A stretch of DNA of 64,000 nucleotides from Deltaproteobacteria bacterium. GTDB taxonomy: Bacteria > Desulfobacterota > Desulfobacteria > Desulfobacterales > Desulfosarcinaceae. A model generated the notes under the pieces. It had not been told where the DNA came from. It did not search any database and saw nothing but the letters and a program-made list of their open reading frames with translations. This document shows, piece by piece, positions 63,599 to 64,000 of the stretch (position 1 is the stretch's first letter; every line of letters starts with the position of its first letter). The position numbers and the translations under genes are program-made. The DNA lies in contig JAHLLR010000012.1 in assembly GCA_020444075.1 (NCBI GenBank), forward strand, positions 32,146 through 96,145, given 5' to 3'.

Positions 63599-63733
63599 GT
63601 CCATCCAGAGATAGCATCTTGCGGCCCAGGCCGGCGTTCTCGCCTTTCCCCAATCCTCGACGTAGCGCTGCTACGCCTGCGGTTGAGAAAAAGCTGCGGC
63701 CTTGGCCTGAACCACAATCTACCACTTCTGGAC
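63599..63733 (+). repeat. Dispersed repeat and long palindrome after mnmA
   Basis: Ends GTCCATCCAGAG and CTTCTGGAC are inverted; inner GGCCCAGGCC / GGCCTTGGCC-type arms and a centre GACGTAGCGCTGCTACGCC complete the fold. Its sequence matches 36592-36713 in the same orientation to the preceding gene. It starts 1 bp after the stop codon. Confidence 0.88.
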
Positions 63734-63800
63734 GAACACTGAGTTGCCGAAGGTGGGAAACTGTTGGGGCAAATAGAACGCTATCGATTTTAAATCAATA

Positions 63801-63858
63801 GCCGAGCCGAAGGCGAATCCATTCTTCTGGATTCTGACTCCTGGCTTCTGAATTCTTC
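63801..63858. repeat. Half of a heptad-armed element
   Basis: GCCGAGCCGAAGGCGAATCC (63801-63820) is close to the reverse complement of the inner left segment of 59615-59758, and is followed by CTTCTGG, ATTCTGA, CTCCTGG, CTTCTGA, ATTCTTC in phase 7. The core and opposite arm are missing. Confidence 0.7.
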
Positions 63859-63927
63859 TGGGATTATTTCCAGGAACCACTATCAGCCTTTGAACGGTCC
63901 AAGGGAACATTATATCTCAACAAAATT

Positions 63928-64000
63928 ATGAAAAAATTCCTCATCAAAACCCTCGGCTGCAAGGTCAACCAGTGCGAGTCCGAAGCCATCCGGAATGCAT
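63928..64000 (+). CDS. mtaB: MiaB-like tRNA methylthiotransferase MtaB, start only
   Basis: Only 24 codons lie in the window. MKKFLIKTLGCKVNQCESEA matches the N-terminal UPF0004 domain of MtaB (the GCKVNQxE form; MiaB has GCQMN), with the first Cys cluster ligand. MtaB adds methylthio to t6A37 in tRNA with radical SAM chemistry. It follows mnmA, another tRNA thiolation gene, after a repeat-filled 330-bp gap. Confidence 0.85.
   Translation, partial: MKKFLIKTLGCKVNQCESEAIRNA

Overview
The window looks like chromosomal core DNA from a Desulfobacterota (former delta-proteobacterial) sulfate-reducer-type anaerobe, perhaps near Desulfosarcina. This is inferred from gene content, not from a search. 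Pointers are an EF-G whose P-loop reads HIDSGKTT (the mitochondrial/spd EF-G1 form), PAS kinases with a CxxC motif, a MetF fused to a MetV-like Cys-rich domain, a NIL-domain ferredoxin, and an MTH1187-type thiamine-binding protein. I see no rRNA, tRNA, CRISPR array, prophage or intact IS element.

Layout. 1-3.8 kb: a partial aldo/keto reductase, a PD-(D/E)XK nuclease-Fe-S helicase fusion and two small Cys-rich proteins. 4.2-16.4 kb: a signalling block with a NarL-type regulator and PAS kinase, small unknowns, a CNT nucleoside transporter, YqeY, an OmpR/EnvZ-type pair, a hybrid kinase and a DegP-type protease. 16.7-20.8 kb: an FmdB zinc ribbon, an atypical inositol-phosphatase-like protein, PepD and a J-domain protein. 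20.9-30.8 kb: a DNA-repair block with error-prone DnaE2/ImuC, a ROK kinase, a short ImuB-like Y-family protein, DUF72, a self-cleaving LexA with its promoter, endonuclease III and exonuclease III, then an alpha/beta hydrolase with a Cys nucleophile. 30.9-36.3 kb: an unrecognised protein, then smc-ftsY. 36.7-41.6 kb: a leftward operon of FadR-type regulator, ornithine aminotransferase, ornithine carbamoyltransferase, carbamate kinase and PyrB, all centred on ornithine and carbamoyl phosphate. 41.8-51.5 kb: a cNMP-binding protein, a taurine:pyruvate-aminotransferase-like enzyme, a DUF4185-like lipoprotein, an orphan ABC substrate-binding protein, a geranylgeranyl-reductase-like flavoprotein, a thiamine-binding protein and MetF-MetV. 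51.5-64 kb: a Nudix hydrolase, a hybrid kinase, EF-G with an attenuator-like leader, a P-loop protein, an M48 protease, an acyltransferase-hydrolase fusion, NIL-ferredoxin, MnmA and the start of MtaB.

The most unusual layer lies between the genes. At least three kinds of dispersed non-coding repeat punctuate gene ends: (i) a 121-bp two-hairpin element in two nearly identical copies 33 kb apart; (ii) about 100-135 bp long-stem inverted repeats with a GGCGTA/TACGCC-like centre, three of the four beginning 2-7 bp after a stop codon; (iii) degenerate heptanucleotide tracts, some paired as arms around a conserved GGAGCGRAGCGAY core. Heptad-like tracts occur at most junctions of the lexA-DUF72-imuB-ROK-dnaE2 block, and the stop codons of dnaE2, the DUF72 gene and metF lie inside such tracts.
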